From NCBI GenBank assembly GCA_000153385.1, contig CH672374.1:1304544-1368543 (forward strand): a DNA stretch of 64,000 nucleotides. Reading direction: 5' to 3'. The DNA is from Flavobacteria bacterium BBFL7. GTDB lineage: Bacteria; Bacteroidota; Bacteroidia; Flavobacteriales; Flavobacteriaceae. The notes beneath the pieces were generated by a model, which made no database searches, was not told the origin of the DNA, and saw only the letters and a list, made by a program, of their open reading frames with translations. A program made the translations under genes and the position numbers. This document shows positions 8,982 to 17,093 of this stretch, in pieces (position 1 is the first letter of the stretch; every line of letters starts with the position of its first letter).

Positions 8982-9653
8982 ATGATGAAAAAGACCATTG
9001 CCTTTATATTATTAACTATCGCAATCTACAGTTGTAAAAACGCTGAAAAGAAGGAAGAAAAAAAGGCCCTTTCAAATACAGAACAAGTCGCTCAAGCAGC
9101 AGGATTTGATAATTGGGACGCTATAAAAGAAGTGAAATTTACCTTTTCAGTAGGTAAAATGGGACGTAATTTATATGATCGTAACTGGACCTGGAATCGC
9201 CATACTGGTGACGTCACTCTTATCGCAGCACCAGACACTGTTTATTACAATCGCCGTCAACCTATGGATTCTATACAAACCAGTGCAGACCGAGCTTTTG
9301 TAAATGACATCTACTGGTTATTACCAGAGTTTAAATTCATCACAGATAGTGGTACAAAAATCATTGAAAAGAGCAACGCTGTCGCGCCTATTTCAAAGGA
9401 CACACTTGATATGTTTACCATTGTGTATAGCAATGATGGTGGTTACACACCTGGTGATGCATATGATGTTTATTATGATAAAAAACACAATTTGCGTGAA
9501 TGGGTCTATAGACAGCAAAATGATACTACCATAGGCATGATGACCACATTTGAAAAATTTGATATCATCAACGGTATTAAAGTAGCAACAGATCATCGCA
9601 CGCCAGATCGCATGACACGCATTCATTTAACTAACATAGAGTTCAACAAATAA
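8982..9653 (+). CDS. Lipoprotein of unknown function, first gene of the kyn operon
   Basis: The ATG at 8982 (a second ATG follows at 8985) begins a type II signal peptide ending in IYSC, followed by a Lys/Glu-rich linker. The mature part of about 200 residues is soluble and beta-rich, with Trp/Tyr-rich stretches (DRNWTWNRHTGD, YDVYYDKKHN) but no catalytic motif I recognise. An upstream TTG at 8976 is less likely. Its TAA overlaps the kynU ATG (TAATG), so it is co-translated with kynureninase. Whether it takes part in tryptophan use is only suggested by position. Confidence 0.75.
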   Translation: MMKKTIAFILLTIAIYSCKNAEKKEEKKALSNTEQVAQAAGFDNWDAIKEVKFTFSVGKMGRNLYDRNWTWNRHTGDVTLIAAPDTVYYNRRQPMDSIQTSADRAFVNDIYWLLPEFKFITDSGTKIIEKSNAVAPISKDTLDMFTIVYSNDGGYTPGDAYDVYYDKKHNLREWVYRQQNDTTIGMMTTFEKFDIINGIKVATDHRTPDRMTRIHLTNIEFNK

Positions 9654-10915
9654 TGGAATTCAATACTACCAGAGATTACGCATTACAATTAGATCAAGAA
9701 GATTCTTTATCTCGCTTTCGCGAAAGCTTCCATATACCAAAACATACCGACGGAACAGACTCCATATATCTATGTGGAAATTCCTTAGGCTTACAACCTC
9801 GCCAGACCAAAACCTTTCTGAATCAAGAACTAGATGACTGGGCAAAATTAGGTGTAGAAGGACACTTTCATGCAGAGAATCCTTGGATGCCTTATCACGA
9901 GTTTCTTACAGAGACGACCGCACAAGTTGTAGGTGCAAAACCGCACGAAGTGGTGATTATGAATACGCTTACAACTAACCTTCATTTAATGATGGTCAGT
10001 TTTTACCAGCCTAAAGGCAAGCGCACTAAAATAATCATAGAGGCAGATGCTTTTCCTAGTGATCGCTATGCCGTTGCGTCCCAAGTCCAATTTCACGGAC
10101 ACGATGATAAAGAAAATATTATCGAGTGGGCACCTAGAACTGGCGAGCATACACCAAGATTAGAAGATCTAGAAACAATTCTTAAAGAACAAGGCGATGA
10201 GATTGCCTTAATTATGGTAGGTGCTGTAAACTATTATACAGGCCAGTTTTTTGACTTAAAAAAAATTACAGAGTTAGGCCATGCTGCTGGAGCCATGGTA
10301 GGTTTTGACTGTGCGCATGGTGCTGGTAACGTAGATTTGCAGTTGCACGATTCTGGAGCCGACTTTGCGGTGTGGTGTACCTATAAGTATATGAACTCAG
10401 GTCCTGGTAGTTTGGGAGGTTGTTTTGTACATGAACGTCATGCAAACAATTCAGAATTACCGAGATTCACAGGTTGGTGGGGACACAATAAAGACACACG
10501 TTTTAAAATGCGTGACGATTTTGAACCTATGCACGGTGCCGAAGGTTGGCAACTGTCCAATCCGCCTATATTAAGTATGGTAGCCATAAGAGCTAGTCTG
10601 GATTTATTTGCTCAAGCAGGTTTTGAAAATTTGAGAAAAAAATCTATCCAATTAACCAACTATCTGGAATACCTAGTAGGTGAATTAGATGGTGATCGTA
10701 TTTCTATCATTACACCTAGAGATCCTAAAGATCGCGGTTGTCAATTATCCCTAGCTGTTAAAAATGCTGACAAGTCATTATTTGACGCCATTACGGCAAA
10801 AGGAGTCATTGCAGACTGGCGCGAACCAGATGTGATACGCATAGCACCAGTTCCTCTATACAATAATTATGAAGATTGCTGGAGATTTGTGGATGTATTG
10901 AAGTCAGAGTTATAA
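9653..10915 (+). CDS. kynU: Kynureninase
   Basis: PLP enzyme that cleaves kynurenine or 3-hydroxykynurenine to anthranilate or 3-hydroxyanthranilate plus alanine. The PLP lysine is Lys245 in WCTYKYMNSGPGS and the pyridine-nitrogen aspartate is Asp219 (GFDCAHGAGN). The N-terminal CGNSLGLQPR block is typical. At 420 residues it has the normal family length. The start codon overlaps the upstream stop. The palindromic repeat is built into codons for residues 21-25 (RFRES), where the family aligns without an apparent gap. Tryptophan breakdown is the likely role, given kmo and the aldehyde dehydrogenase downstream. Confidence 0.96.
   Translation: MEFNTTRDYALQLDQEDSLSRFRESFHIPKHTDGTDSIYLCGNSLGLQPRQTKTFLNQELDDWAKLGVEGHFHAENPWMPYHEFLTETTAQVVGAKPHEVVIMNTLTTNLHLMMVSFYQPKGKRTKIIIEADAFPSDRYAVASQVQFHGHDDKENIIEWAPRTGEHTPRLEDLETILKEQGDEIALIMVGAVNYYTGQFFDLKKITELGHAAGAMVGFDCAHGAGNVDLQLHDSGADFAVWCTYKYMNSGPGSLGGCFVHERHANNSELPRFTGWWGHNKDTRFKMRDDFEPMHGAEGWQLSNPPILSMVAIRASLDLFAQAGFENLRKKSIQLTNYLEYLVGELDGDRISIITPRDPKDRGCQLSLAVKNADKSLFDAITAKGVIADWREPDVIRIAPVPLYNNYEDCWRFVDVLKSEL
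9716..9725. repeat. Palindromic repeat core (inside kynU)
   Basis: A complete 14-mer GCTTTCGCGAAAGC, read as R-F-R-E-S in kynureninase. Confidence 0.9.
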
Positions 10916-10931
10916 TAATAAGTTAGATGAA

Positions 10932-11006
10932 ATCGCACTTCGACAAGCTTAGTGTGACACAAGTATTTACAAATTAATATGTCAGTCGGAGCTTGTCAAA
11001 GGCGAT
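10932..11006. repeat. REP-like imperfect inverted repeat between kynU and kmo
   Basis: The left arm 10932-10959 (ATCGCACTTCGACAAGCT...) is matched by the inverted right arm 10980-11006 (complement ATCGCCTTTGACAAGCT...), about 27 nt each with a few mismatches, around a 20-nt AT-rich loop. It could form an intra-operon hairpin. Similar CTTCGACAAGCTC elements are, from memory, dispersed in flavobacterial genomes. I see only this copy here. Confidence 0.65.
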
Positions 11007-11030
11007 GTTCCAATAAATGAAACTTTATTA

Positions 11031-12425
11031 ATGAAAACAACTAACAAAAAAACAAATATCCTTATCACTGGCGCTGGACTTTGCGGTTCTCTTTTGGGAC
11101 TGCGACTGGCACAACGAGGCTATCACGTAGATATATTAGAAAAACGACCAGACATGCGCAAAGCCATTGTAGATGGTGGACGTTCCATTAACTTGGCACT
11201 TTCTGATCGTGGATTGGCTGGTTTAAAACTAGTAGGTCTAGAAGAAAAAGTACGTGAGTTGTGCATTCCTATGCATGGCCGATTAATACATGATGTAGAA
11301 GGAAACACATTTGCTTCTAACTATAGTGGTCGTGAAGGTGAATACATCAATTCTATCTCAAGAGAAGAACTCAACAAGCTCTTGCTCGATGAAGCCGATA
11401 AGTACGAAGATGTTCAAATAGACTTTGATGATGCAGTGACTGCCGTAGATTTAAAAAACGCCTCGGTTACTTATCACGATTCTGAAACCGATACCGAGAA
11501 AGAATGGAAAGCAGATATCGTTCTAGGAACTGACGGCGCAGGATCTGTAGTACGCAAGGCGATGATGAAACAGCGAGACTTTTTGTTTTCGCATAGTATG
11601 AACTGGTTACCGCACGGTTATAAAGAATTGAACATTCCGCCTACAGAAGATGGGAAATGGCGTATCGAGAAAAATTTCTTGCACATATGGCCACGTGGTG
11701 GTTTTATGTTGATTGCTTTACCTAATCTGGATGGTAGTTTCACGCTTACTTTGTTCATGCAATACGACGGCGATGGACCAGCATTCAACAAGATTAAAAC
11801 TGACCAAGAAATCACCGATTTCTTCACGACTTATTTTAAAGATGTGATGGAACACATTCCAGATTTGATAGAGCAATACCATACAAATCCAGCTCCGCCA
11901 TTAGGAACAGTGCGTTGTTCACCATGGACGGCTTATGGAACTAGTTTGATTATGGGTGATGCCGCTCACGCCATTGTACCTTTTTATGGTCAAGGAATGA
12001 ATGCGAGTTTTGAAGACGTAGTCGTTTTTGACGAGATTTTAGACCAACACGAGAATTGGTCAGATGCCTTCACCGCATTCTCCACCACAAGAAAACCAGA
12101 TGCTGATGCTATCGCAAATTTGGCTTTGGACAATTTTGTAGAGATGAGAGACAGCGTGGCAAATCCTAACTTCCAGTTGAAAAGGCAAATCGAAATGCGT
12201 TTAGAAGCAGCTTTCGCGAAAGCGGAATACCAATCTAAATACTCACTCGTAACTTTCCCTGAAGAAGGAATAAGCTATAGAGAGGCCATGCTGCGTGGAC
12301 GAGCGCAAGACAAAGCGATTTTATGGTTGCTAGAAAACGACCAAATAAAAGTAGACGACGATATAAACGATTTATTAAAATCCATCCAGCAAAAGACCGA
12401 AGAGGTGTTGTGGCTGCGAGGATAA
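11031..12425 (+). CDS. kmo: Kynurenine 3-monooxygenase
   Basis: FAD-dependent aromatic hydroxylase that converts kynurenine to 3-hydroxykynurenine with NADPH and O2. The N-terminal dinucleotide fold is GAGLCG (residues 14-19) followed by the acidic strand end LEKRPD. The kmo-type block GGRSINLALSDRG is present, as is the second FAD motif GDAAHAIVPFYGQGMNASFED. The 464-residue length is typical. The palindrome encodes AAFAKAE near the C-terminal third. It follows kynU in the same orientation after a REP-like hairpin, so the operon probably continues but may be attenuated there. Confidence 0.96.
   Translation: MKTTNKKTNILITGAGLCGSLLGLRLAQRGYHVDILEKRPDMRKAIVDGGRSINLALSDRGLAGLKLVGLEEKVRELCIPMHGRLIHDVEGNTFASNYSGREGEYINSISREELNKLLLDEADKYEDVQIDFDDAVTAVDLKNASVTYHDSETDTEKEWKADIVLGTDGAGSVVRKAMMKQRDFLFSHSMNWLPHGYKELNIPPTEDGKWRIEKNFLHIWPRGGFMLIALPNLDGSFTLTLFMQYDGDGPAFNKIKTDQEITDFFTTYFKDVMEHIPDLIEQYHTNPAPPLGTVRCSPWTAYGTSLIMGDAAHAIVPFYGQGMNASFEDVVVFDEILDQHENWSDAFTAFSTTRKPDADAIANLALDNFVEMRDSVANPNFQLKRQIEMRLEAAFAKAEYQSKYSLVTFPEEGISYREAMLRGRAQDKAILWLLENDQIKVDDDINDLLKSIQQKTEEVLWLRG
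12212..12221. repeat. Palindromic repeat core (inside kmo)
   Basis: A complete 14-mer read as A-F-A-K-A in the kynurenine monooxygenase. Confidence 0.9.
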
Positions 12426-12440
12426 TTTAAAATAACAATA

Positions 12441-12845
12441 ATGGCAGTATTAAAAGATAAAGCAACACCTAGAGGAAAATATCCACATATCAAGCGCGTG
12501 GGCGATTTTCTATTTGTATCAGGAACCAGCAGCCGTAGAAAAGACAATACATTTGCAGGTGTAGAAGTGGACGAGATGGGAACGACCAATCTAGATATCA
12601 AAGCGCAAACCGCAGCGGTACTAGAAAACATAGATGCGATTTTAAAAACAGAAGGTGCTTCTATAAAAGATGTCGTTGATGTGACTACTTTTTTGGTAAA
12701 CATGAACGACTTTGGCGGTTATAACACAACTTACGGTGAGTTCTTCGATTACGACGGACCTACTAGAACCACGGTTGCTGTACATCAATTACCTCATCCA
12801 CATTTATTGATTGAGATTAAGGCGATGGCTTATAAGCCTGTTTAA
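12441..12845 (+). CDS. RidA/YjgF family deaminase, 2-aminomuconate deaminase-like
   Basis: A 134-residue RidA-fold protein. The conserved arginine lies in GPTRTTVAV, and the N-terminal block [13 protein letters not shown] is typical of the 2-aminomuconate deaminase (AmnD/NbaF) branch rather than generic RidA. In that pathway it hydrolyses 2-aminomuconate to 4-oxalocrotonate and ammonia. The placement between kmo and a 2-aminomuconate-semialdehyde dehydrogenase-like gene supports this. The starts and stops leave 15 nt after kmo. A general enamine deaminase role cannot be excluded. Confidence 0.85.
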   Translation: MAVLKDKATPRGKYPHIKRVGDFLFVSGTSSRRKDNTFAGVEVDEMGTTNLDIKAQTAAVLENIDAILKTEGASIKDVVDVTTFLVNMNDFGGYNTTYGEFFDYDGPTRTTVAVHQLPHPHLLIEIKAMAYKPV

Positions 12846-12985
12846 GTTTAAACCTAAGAATAAGTTTAAATTGAATAATTTTTATAAGCTGTAAAGCGCA
12901 AATAAACTATAGAGAACAGTGGTAAGGGCGAAATTAATTCCGTCCAAAACAGATGACGAATCCGCCCAAACCAAACCAAAAGAAC

Positions 12986-14431
12986 ATGGACATAAAAAAC
13001 TTTATCAATAACAATGAGCACATCCCACTTAGTGGATTGTGGCTCGATAATTATGAACCAGCAAGCGGTCTCGTTTATGGACAGATTCCTAATTCTAACG
13101 AAGATGATGTCGAGAAAGCTTATCAAGCGGCAAACGCTGCTTTTAAAGATTGGTCCACTACCAGTATTGATGAACGTTCCAGAATCATGTTGCGCATCGC
13201 AGACCTTATTGAAGAAAATCTAGAAGAACTTGCCGCAGCAGAATCTCGTGATAATGGAAAACCATTATGGCTTGCTACCGCTGTAGATATACCGCGCGCG
13301 TCCTCTAACTTCCGTTTTTATGGAAACGCGATTACTCAATATTCTAGTGATGCTCATGAAACAACAGGTAAAAACACGATGAATTTTACTATGCGCAAAC
13401 CTATAGGCGTAGTAGGATGTATCTCGCCTTGGAATTTGCCTCTGTATTTGTTCAGCTGGAAAATTGCTCCAGCGATTGCAGCAGGAAATTGTGTCGTGGC
13501 AAAACCTAGCGAAGTCACTCCAGCAACCGCATTTTTACTCGGAGAAATCGTTAAAAAAGCAGGATTACCGGCTGGTGTCCTAAATATAGTGCACGGTTTA
13601 GGTGGCAGTTGTGGTCAGGCGATTGTAGCTCATCCAGGCATTAAAGCTATTAGTTTTACGGGTGGTACGACCACTGGCGAGCACATCGCTAGAACGGCAG
13701 CGCCTATGTTTAAAAAATTATCGCTGGAACTAGGTGGCAAGAATCCTAACATCATTTTTGCCGACTGTAATTATGATAAAATGCTCACCACTACCTTACG
13801 ATCTTCCTTTGCAAATCAAGGGCAGATCTGTTTGTGTGGTAGTAGAATCCTTGTAGAGCAATCACTTTATGAGAAATTTAAAACAGACTTTGTCGCTCGC
13901 GTGCAACAACTCAAGGTAGGTCATCCTAATCAGTCAGATACTAAAGTAGGTGCTGTGGTAAGTGCTGCTCATAGAGATAAAATATTAGATTATATCGCTT
14001 TCGCGAAAGCGAATCCCAAAGAATACACCATACTTTCTGGTGGAAATTCGGTTCTTATTGAAGGTCACGAAGGCGGCTATTATCTAGAACCTACAGTCAT
14101 AGAAGTCCAATCCAATGATTGTAAATTGAACCAAGAAGAAATCTTCGGGCCAGTAGTAACCATCATACCGTTTAAAGATGAAGCACAAGCGCTAGAACTC
14201 GCAAATGGAACACGCTACGGATTAAGCGCTACGTTATGGACCAGCGATTTGAGCCGTACCATGAGAATGAGCAACGAGCTAGAAGCAGGAATAGTTTGGG
14301 TAAACACCTGGTTAAATCGTGATTTGCGCACACCTTTTGGTGGTGTAAAAGACAGCGGTGTAGGACGTGAAGGCGGATTTGAAGCCTTGAATTTCTTTAC
14401 AGAGCCTAAGAATGTTTGTATTGAGTATTAG
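12986..14431 (+). CDS. Aldehyde dehydrogenase, 2-aminomuconic semialdehyde dehydrogenase-like
   Basis: NAD-dependent ALDH of about 481 residues. From the ATG at 12986, the key residues are Asn150 (SPWNLP), Glu248 (LELGGKN) and nucleophile Cys282 (NQGQIC). The LCGSRI block after the nucleophile resembles the ALDH8/AmnC group that oxidises 2-aminomuconate-6-semialdehyde. An upstream in-frame ATG at 12953 adds an unrelated segment. It ends the kynurenine operon. The palindrome is read as IAFAKAN at about residue 340. Confidence 0.88.
   Translation: MDIKNFINNNEHIPLSGLWLDNYEPASGLVYGQIPNSNEDDVEKAYQAANAAFKDWSTTSIDERSRIMLRIADLIEENLEELAAAESRDNGKPLWLATAVDIPRASSNFRFYGNAITQYSSDAHETTGKNTMNFTMRKPIGVVGCISPWNLPLYLFSWKIAPAIAAGNCVVAKPSEVTPATAFLLGEIVKKAGLPAGVLNIVHGLGGSCGQAIVAHPGIKAISFTGGTTTGEHIARTAAPMFKKLSLELGGKNPNIIFADCNYDKMLTTTLRSSFANQGQICLCGSRILVEQSLYEKFKTDFVARVQQLKVGHPNQSDTKVGAVVSAAHRDKILDYIAFAKANPKEYTILSGGNSVLIEGHEGGYYLEPTVIEVQSNDCKLNQEEIFGPVVTIIPFKDEAQALELANGTRYGLSATLWTSDLSRTMRMSNELEAGIVWVNTWLNRDLRTPFGGVKDSGVGREGGFEALNFFTEPKNVCIEY
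13999..14008. repeat. Palindromic repeat core (inside aldehyde dehydrogenase)
   Basis: A complete 14-mer, with flanking symmetry CGC/GCG, read as A-F-A-K-A. Confidence 0.9.
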
Positions 14432-14466
14432 CCGTAATTAGCTAGAGGATTTAACGTTACATTATT

Positions 14467-15711
14467 ATGAAATTATCTTTATCATTTTTTTCTCTATTAA
14501 TCAGTAGTTGCTGCCTGGCACAATTTGGTGAAGAGTTGGATACATTTTTCTCCCAAGAAAAGGATAAGGTCAATCAATCTATTAAAGAGATTAAAATCAA
14601 AGAATTTATTAGACCTTATAACTCACTTGACACAGTTCTTTATCTTAACAGTACAGAAAAACATATTTTTAATAGAGAAAGTCAAATATTGAAATTTTAT
14701 CAGTCAGATAGAAATGATTCTCTATTTCTTAAGGAAGAAAGAAACTACAATTCGACTGGTCAAATAATACGATTAACTGAATATGCCAAAGAATACAAAT
14801 TTATAGGAGATTCTCTTGATCTTAATTCTTATAAAATTAATAGTAGAATAGAAAAATATGATTATAAGAATGGACTGAGAGTTTCTGCTTATCGCAAAAC
14901 ATCTAGAGACAAAGACTTTTACATTTTTCAAAGAACATTCTATGATAAGAAGAAAAAAGCTATACAGTCAGAGTTTTTAAATACACATAAACGAATTGAA
15001 ATAGATGGCTTAATGGAATGTAGAGGAGATCCATTGTGGAATGGAGATAGGATTGTAATTAACACATATGCTAAAAATGGTGAAGTCAAAAAACAAAAAA
15101 CGTATATAGACACAACAACTTCCTTTTTGAGTAATGAGCAAAACGCCAAAATCAAACCTAACGTTAAGTTGAAGATTAATTCGGATCACATATTAATGAC
15201 TCAGGATGATTACATATATAATAATAGTAAACAATTAATTAAGAAAATTGACACACGTTTTAGGTACTATAAATCTAATAAACTTGACAAAAAAGAATCA
15301 AGTACGCAATTCACTTATTGGGGAACAAAAGAGTCTAAATTAACTTATACATTTTCAAAAAACGAACAATATGAAGTATTCAAAAATTACATTGTAATAG
15401 AAAAAGACACTATAACTTCATCCTTAAAACGCGTAGATTATGGAAATCCAGAAATGGTCAATGAAATACTTGTTCAAGTAAAGCAACAACCGGATGGAAA
15501 GTTTATTATCTATGAATATCCTAATAGCAAATATGAAATTATTAGCACATTTGATAAACACAAAAATATAATTGAGATTAAAGACTTATATGAAAAAGAA
15601 ATTACACGAATCGATTATGTTTACGACAATCGCCAGAACTGGATAAAGAAAACAGTAATAGGTAATGACACCATCAATCGAGTTATTACTCGTAAGATTA
15701 CCTATTGGTAG
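14467..15711 (+). CDS. Secreted protein of unknown function
   Basis: The signal peptide (about 1-18, ending SSCCLAQF) has two adjacent cysteines but no clean lipobox. The 414-residue protein is rich in Lys, Tyr, Asn and beta-strand segments of the pattern Y-(D/N)-x-x-G-x-(hydrophobic), vaguely like the YD repeats of Bacteroidota surface proteins. No enzymatic motif is visible. The codon make-up is more AT-rich than the kyn operon before it. The ATG lies 35 nt after the ALDH stop, but it need not belong to that operon. Confidence 0.7.
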   Translation: MKLSLSFFSLLISSCCLAQFGEELDTFFSQEKDKVNQSIKEIKIKEFIRPYNSLDTVLYLNSTEKHIFNRESQILKFYQSDRNDSLFLKEERNYNSTGQIIRLTEYAKEYKFIGDSLDLNSYKINSRIEKYDYKNGLRVSAYRKTSRDKDFYIFQRTFYDKKKKAIQSEFLNTHKRIEIDGLMECRGDPLWNGDRIVINTYAKNGEVKKQKTYIDTTTSFLSNEQNAKIKPNVKLKINSDHILMTQDDYIYNNSKQLIKKIDTRFRYYKSNKLDKKESSTQFTYWGTKESKLTYTFSKNEQYEVFKNYIVIEKDTITSSLKRVDYGNPEMVNEILVQVKQQPDGKFIIYEYPNSKYEIISTFDKHKNIIEIKDLYEKEITRIDYVYDNRQNWIKKTVIGNDTINRVITRKITYW

Positions 15712-15724
15712 CATCAATTAAAAA

Positions 15725-16930
15725 ATGAATACTAACTACCACACCATCATCATAGGCGGCGGCGCAGCAGGATTTTTTACAGCCATTAATCTTGCTGAGC
15801 GATTGTCTGAAGCTAAAATCGCAATTCTTGAACGTGGGAAAGATGTACTTCAAAAGGTACGTATTTCTGGTGGTGGACGCTGTAATGTCACTCATGCCGA
15901 ATTTATTCCTAAAGAGCTATCGTTAAACTATCCGCGTGGTGAGAAGGAACTTTTAGGACCATTCCATAGTTTCATGACAGGCGATACCATTGCATGGTTT
16001 GAAGAACGTGGCGTGGCTTTGAAAATCGAAGAAGATGGACGTATGTTTCCTACTACAGATTCTTCTCAAACAATCATCAATTGTTTTCTTGAGCTCGCAC
16101 AAAAATTCAACATAGAAATTTTAACCAGCCATAATGTAACTTCCATAAATAAAGAAGAGAACTGGAACGTATATACTAAAGAAGAACAATTTGCTTGTAA
16201 AAACCTAGTAATCACTGCTGGTAGTAGTCCTAAGGTTTGGGAAATGATGCGTGAATTAGGTCATTCTATAGAAAGAGCAGTTCCTTCTTTATTTACCTTT
16301 AATATAGTAGACAAGAAAATTACAGAGCTTGCAGGAATTGCTCTTGAGGCAACTGTAGAGATTCCGCAACTTAAATTAGAATCTCAAGGACCTTTATTAA
16401 TAACGCATTGGGGTTTTTCTGGACCAGCGATTTTAAAGATGAGCGCTTGGGGCGCAAGAAAATTAAATGAATCGGACTATAAGTTTGACGTATTGATAAA
16501 TTGGCTGAATCACATTTCTAGACAAGATTGCTATGAAACTCTAGTTGCACAACGTTCTAGTAAAAGGCAAGTCGGAAACGAGTGGTTATTTGACTTGCCT
16601 AAAAGGCTTTGGAAGTTTTTAGTGGCAAGTATGAACCTCACAGAAAAAAACTGGGCAGATTGTTCTAACAATGATTTACAAAACTTAGCTACTATTCTAA
16701 CTGCGAGCACTTTTTCTATCAATGGTAAAAGCACTTTTAAGGAGGAATTTGTCACGGCCGGTGGCGTAGATTTAAAAGAAATCAACTTCAAGACTTTTGC
16801 TTCTAGGAAACAAGAGAATCTTTATCTCGCTGGTGAGGTTCTCAACATAGATGCTATAACTGGAGGATTCAATTTCCAAAATGCCTGGACTGGTGGATGG
16901 ATGATTGCACAGTCGATTTCAATTGATTGA
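15725..16930 (+). CDS. BaiN/HI0933-family flavoprotein (NAD(P)/FAD-dependent oxidoreductase)
   Basis: The FAD fold at the N-terminus is GGGAAG (residues 11-16), followed by LERGKD and the family-diagnostic VRISGGGRCNVTH. The C-terminal FAD-binding block is ITGGFNFQNAWTGGW. At 401 residues it has the normal length. Family members (YhiN, HI0933, BaiN) are widespread flavoproteins, mostly without a proven substrate. The ATG at 15725 is 13 nt after the upstream stop. Confidence 0.9.
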   Translation: MNTNYHTIIIGGGAAGFFTAINLAERLSEAKIAILERGKDVLQKVRISGGGRCNVTHAEFIPKELSLNYPRGEKELLGPFHSFMTGDTIAWFEERGVALKIEEDGRMFPTTDSSQTIINCFLELAQKFNIEILTSHNVTSINKEENWNVYTKEEQFACKNLVITAGSSPKVWEMMRELGHSIERAVPSLFTFNIVDKKITELAGIALEATVEIPQLKLESQGPLLITHWGFSGPAILKMSAWGARKLNESDYKFDVLINWLNHISRQDCYETLVAQRSSKRQVGNEWLFDLPKRLWKFLVASMNLTEKNWADCSNNDLQNLATILTASTFSINGKSTFKEEFVTAGGVDLKEINFKTFASRKQENLYLAGEVLNIDAITGGFNFQNAWTGGWMIAQSISID

Positions 16931-16976
16931 TAAACTATAAATTTTGTGATTTTTCTGAACTAGACTTAGAAAATTT

Positions 16977-16998
16977 TAGCATTAGAGTTCTAATGCTA
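16977..16998. repeat. 22-bp hairpin without a T-tract
   Basis: TAGCATTAGA (16977-16986) and its exact complement TCTAATGCTA (16989-16998) are separated by GT. It lies in the 163-nt gap between the flavoprotein gene and gpmI. No T-run follows on the plus strand, so it is a poor terminator and could be a protein-binding site. Confidence 0.5.
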
Positions 16999-17093
16999 GC
17001 TATCACATTACCGAAACCGATTGCGCAATCTTATTTACAAATCATCATTTTAAAAAATCGCTTTTCTTAACTTTAGCTTTCAAAAGAAAGACA

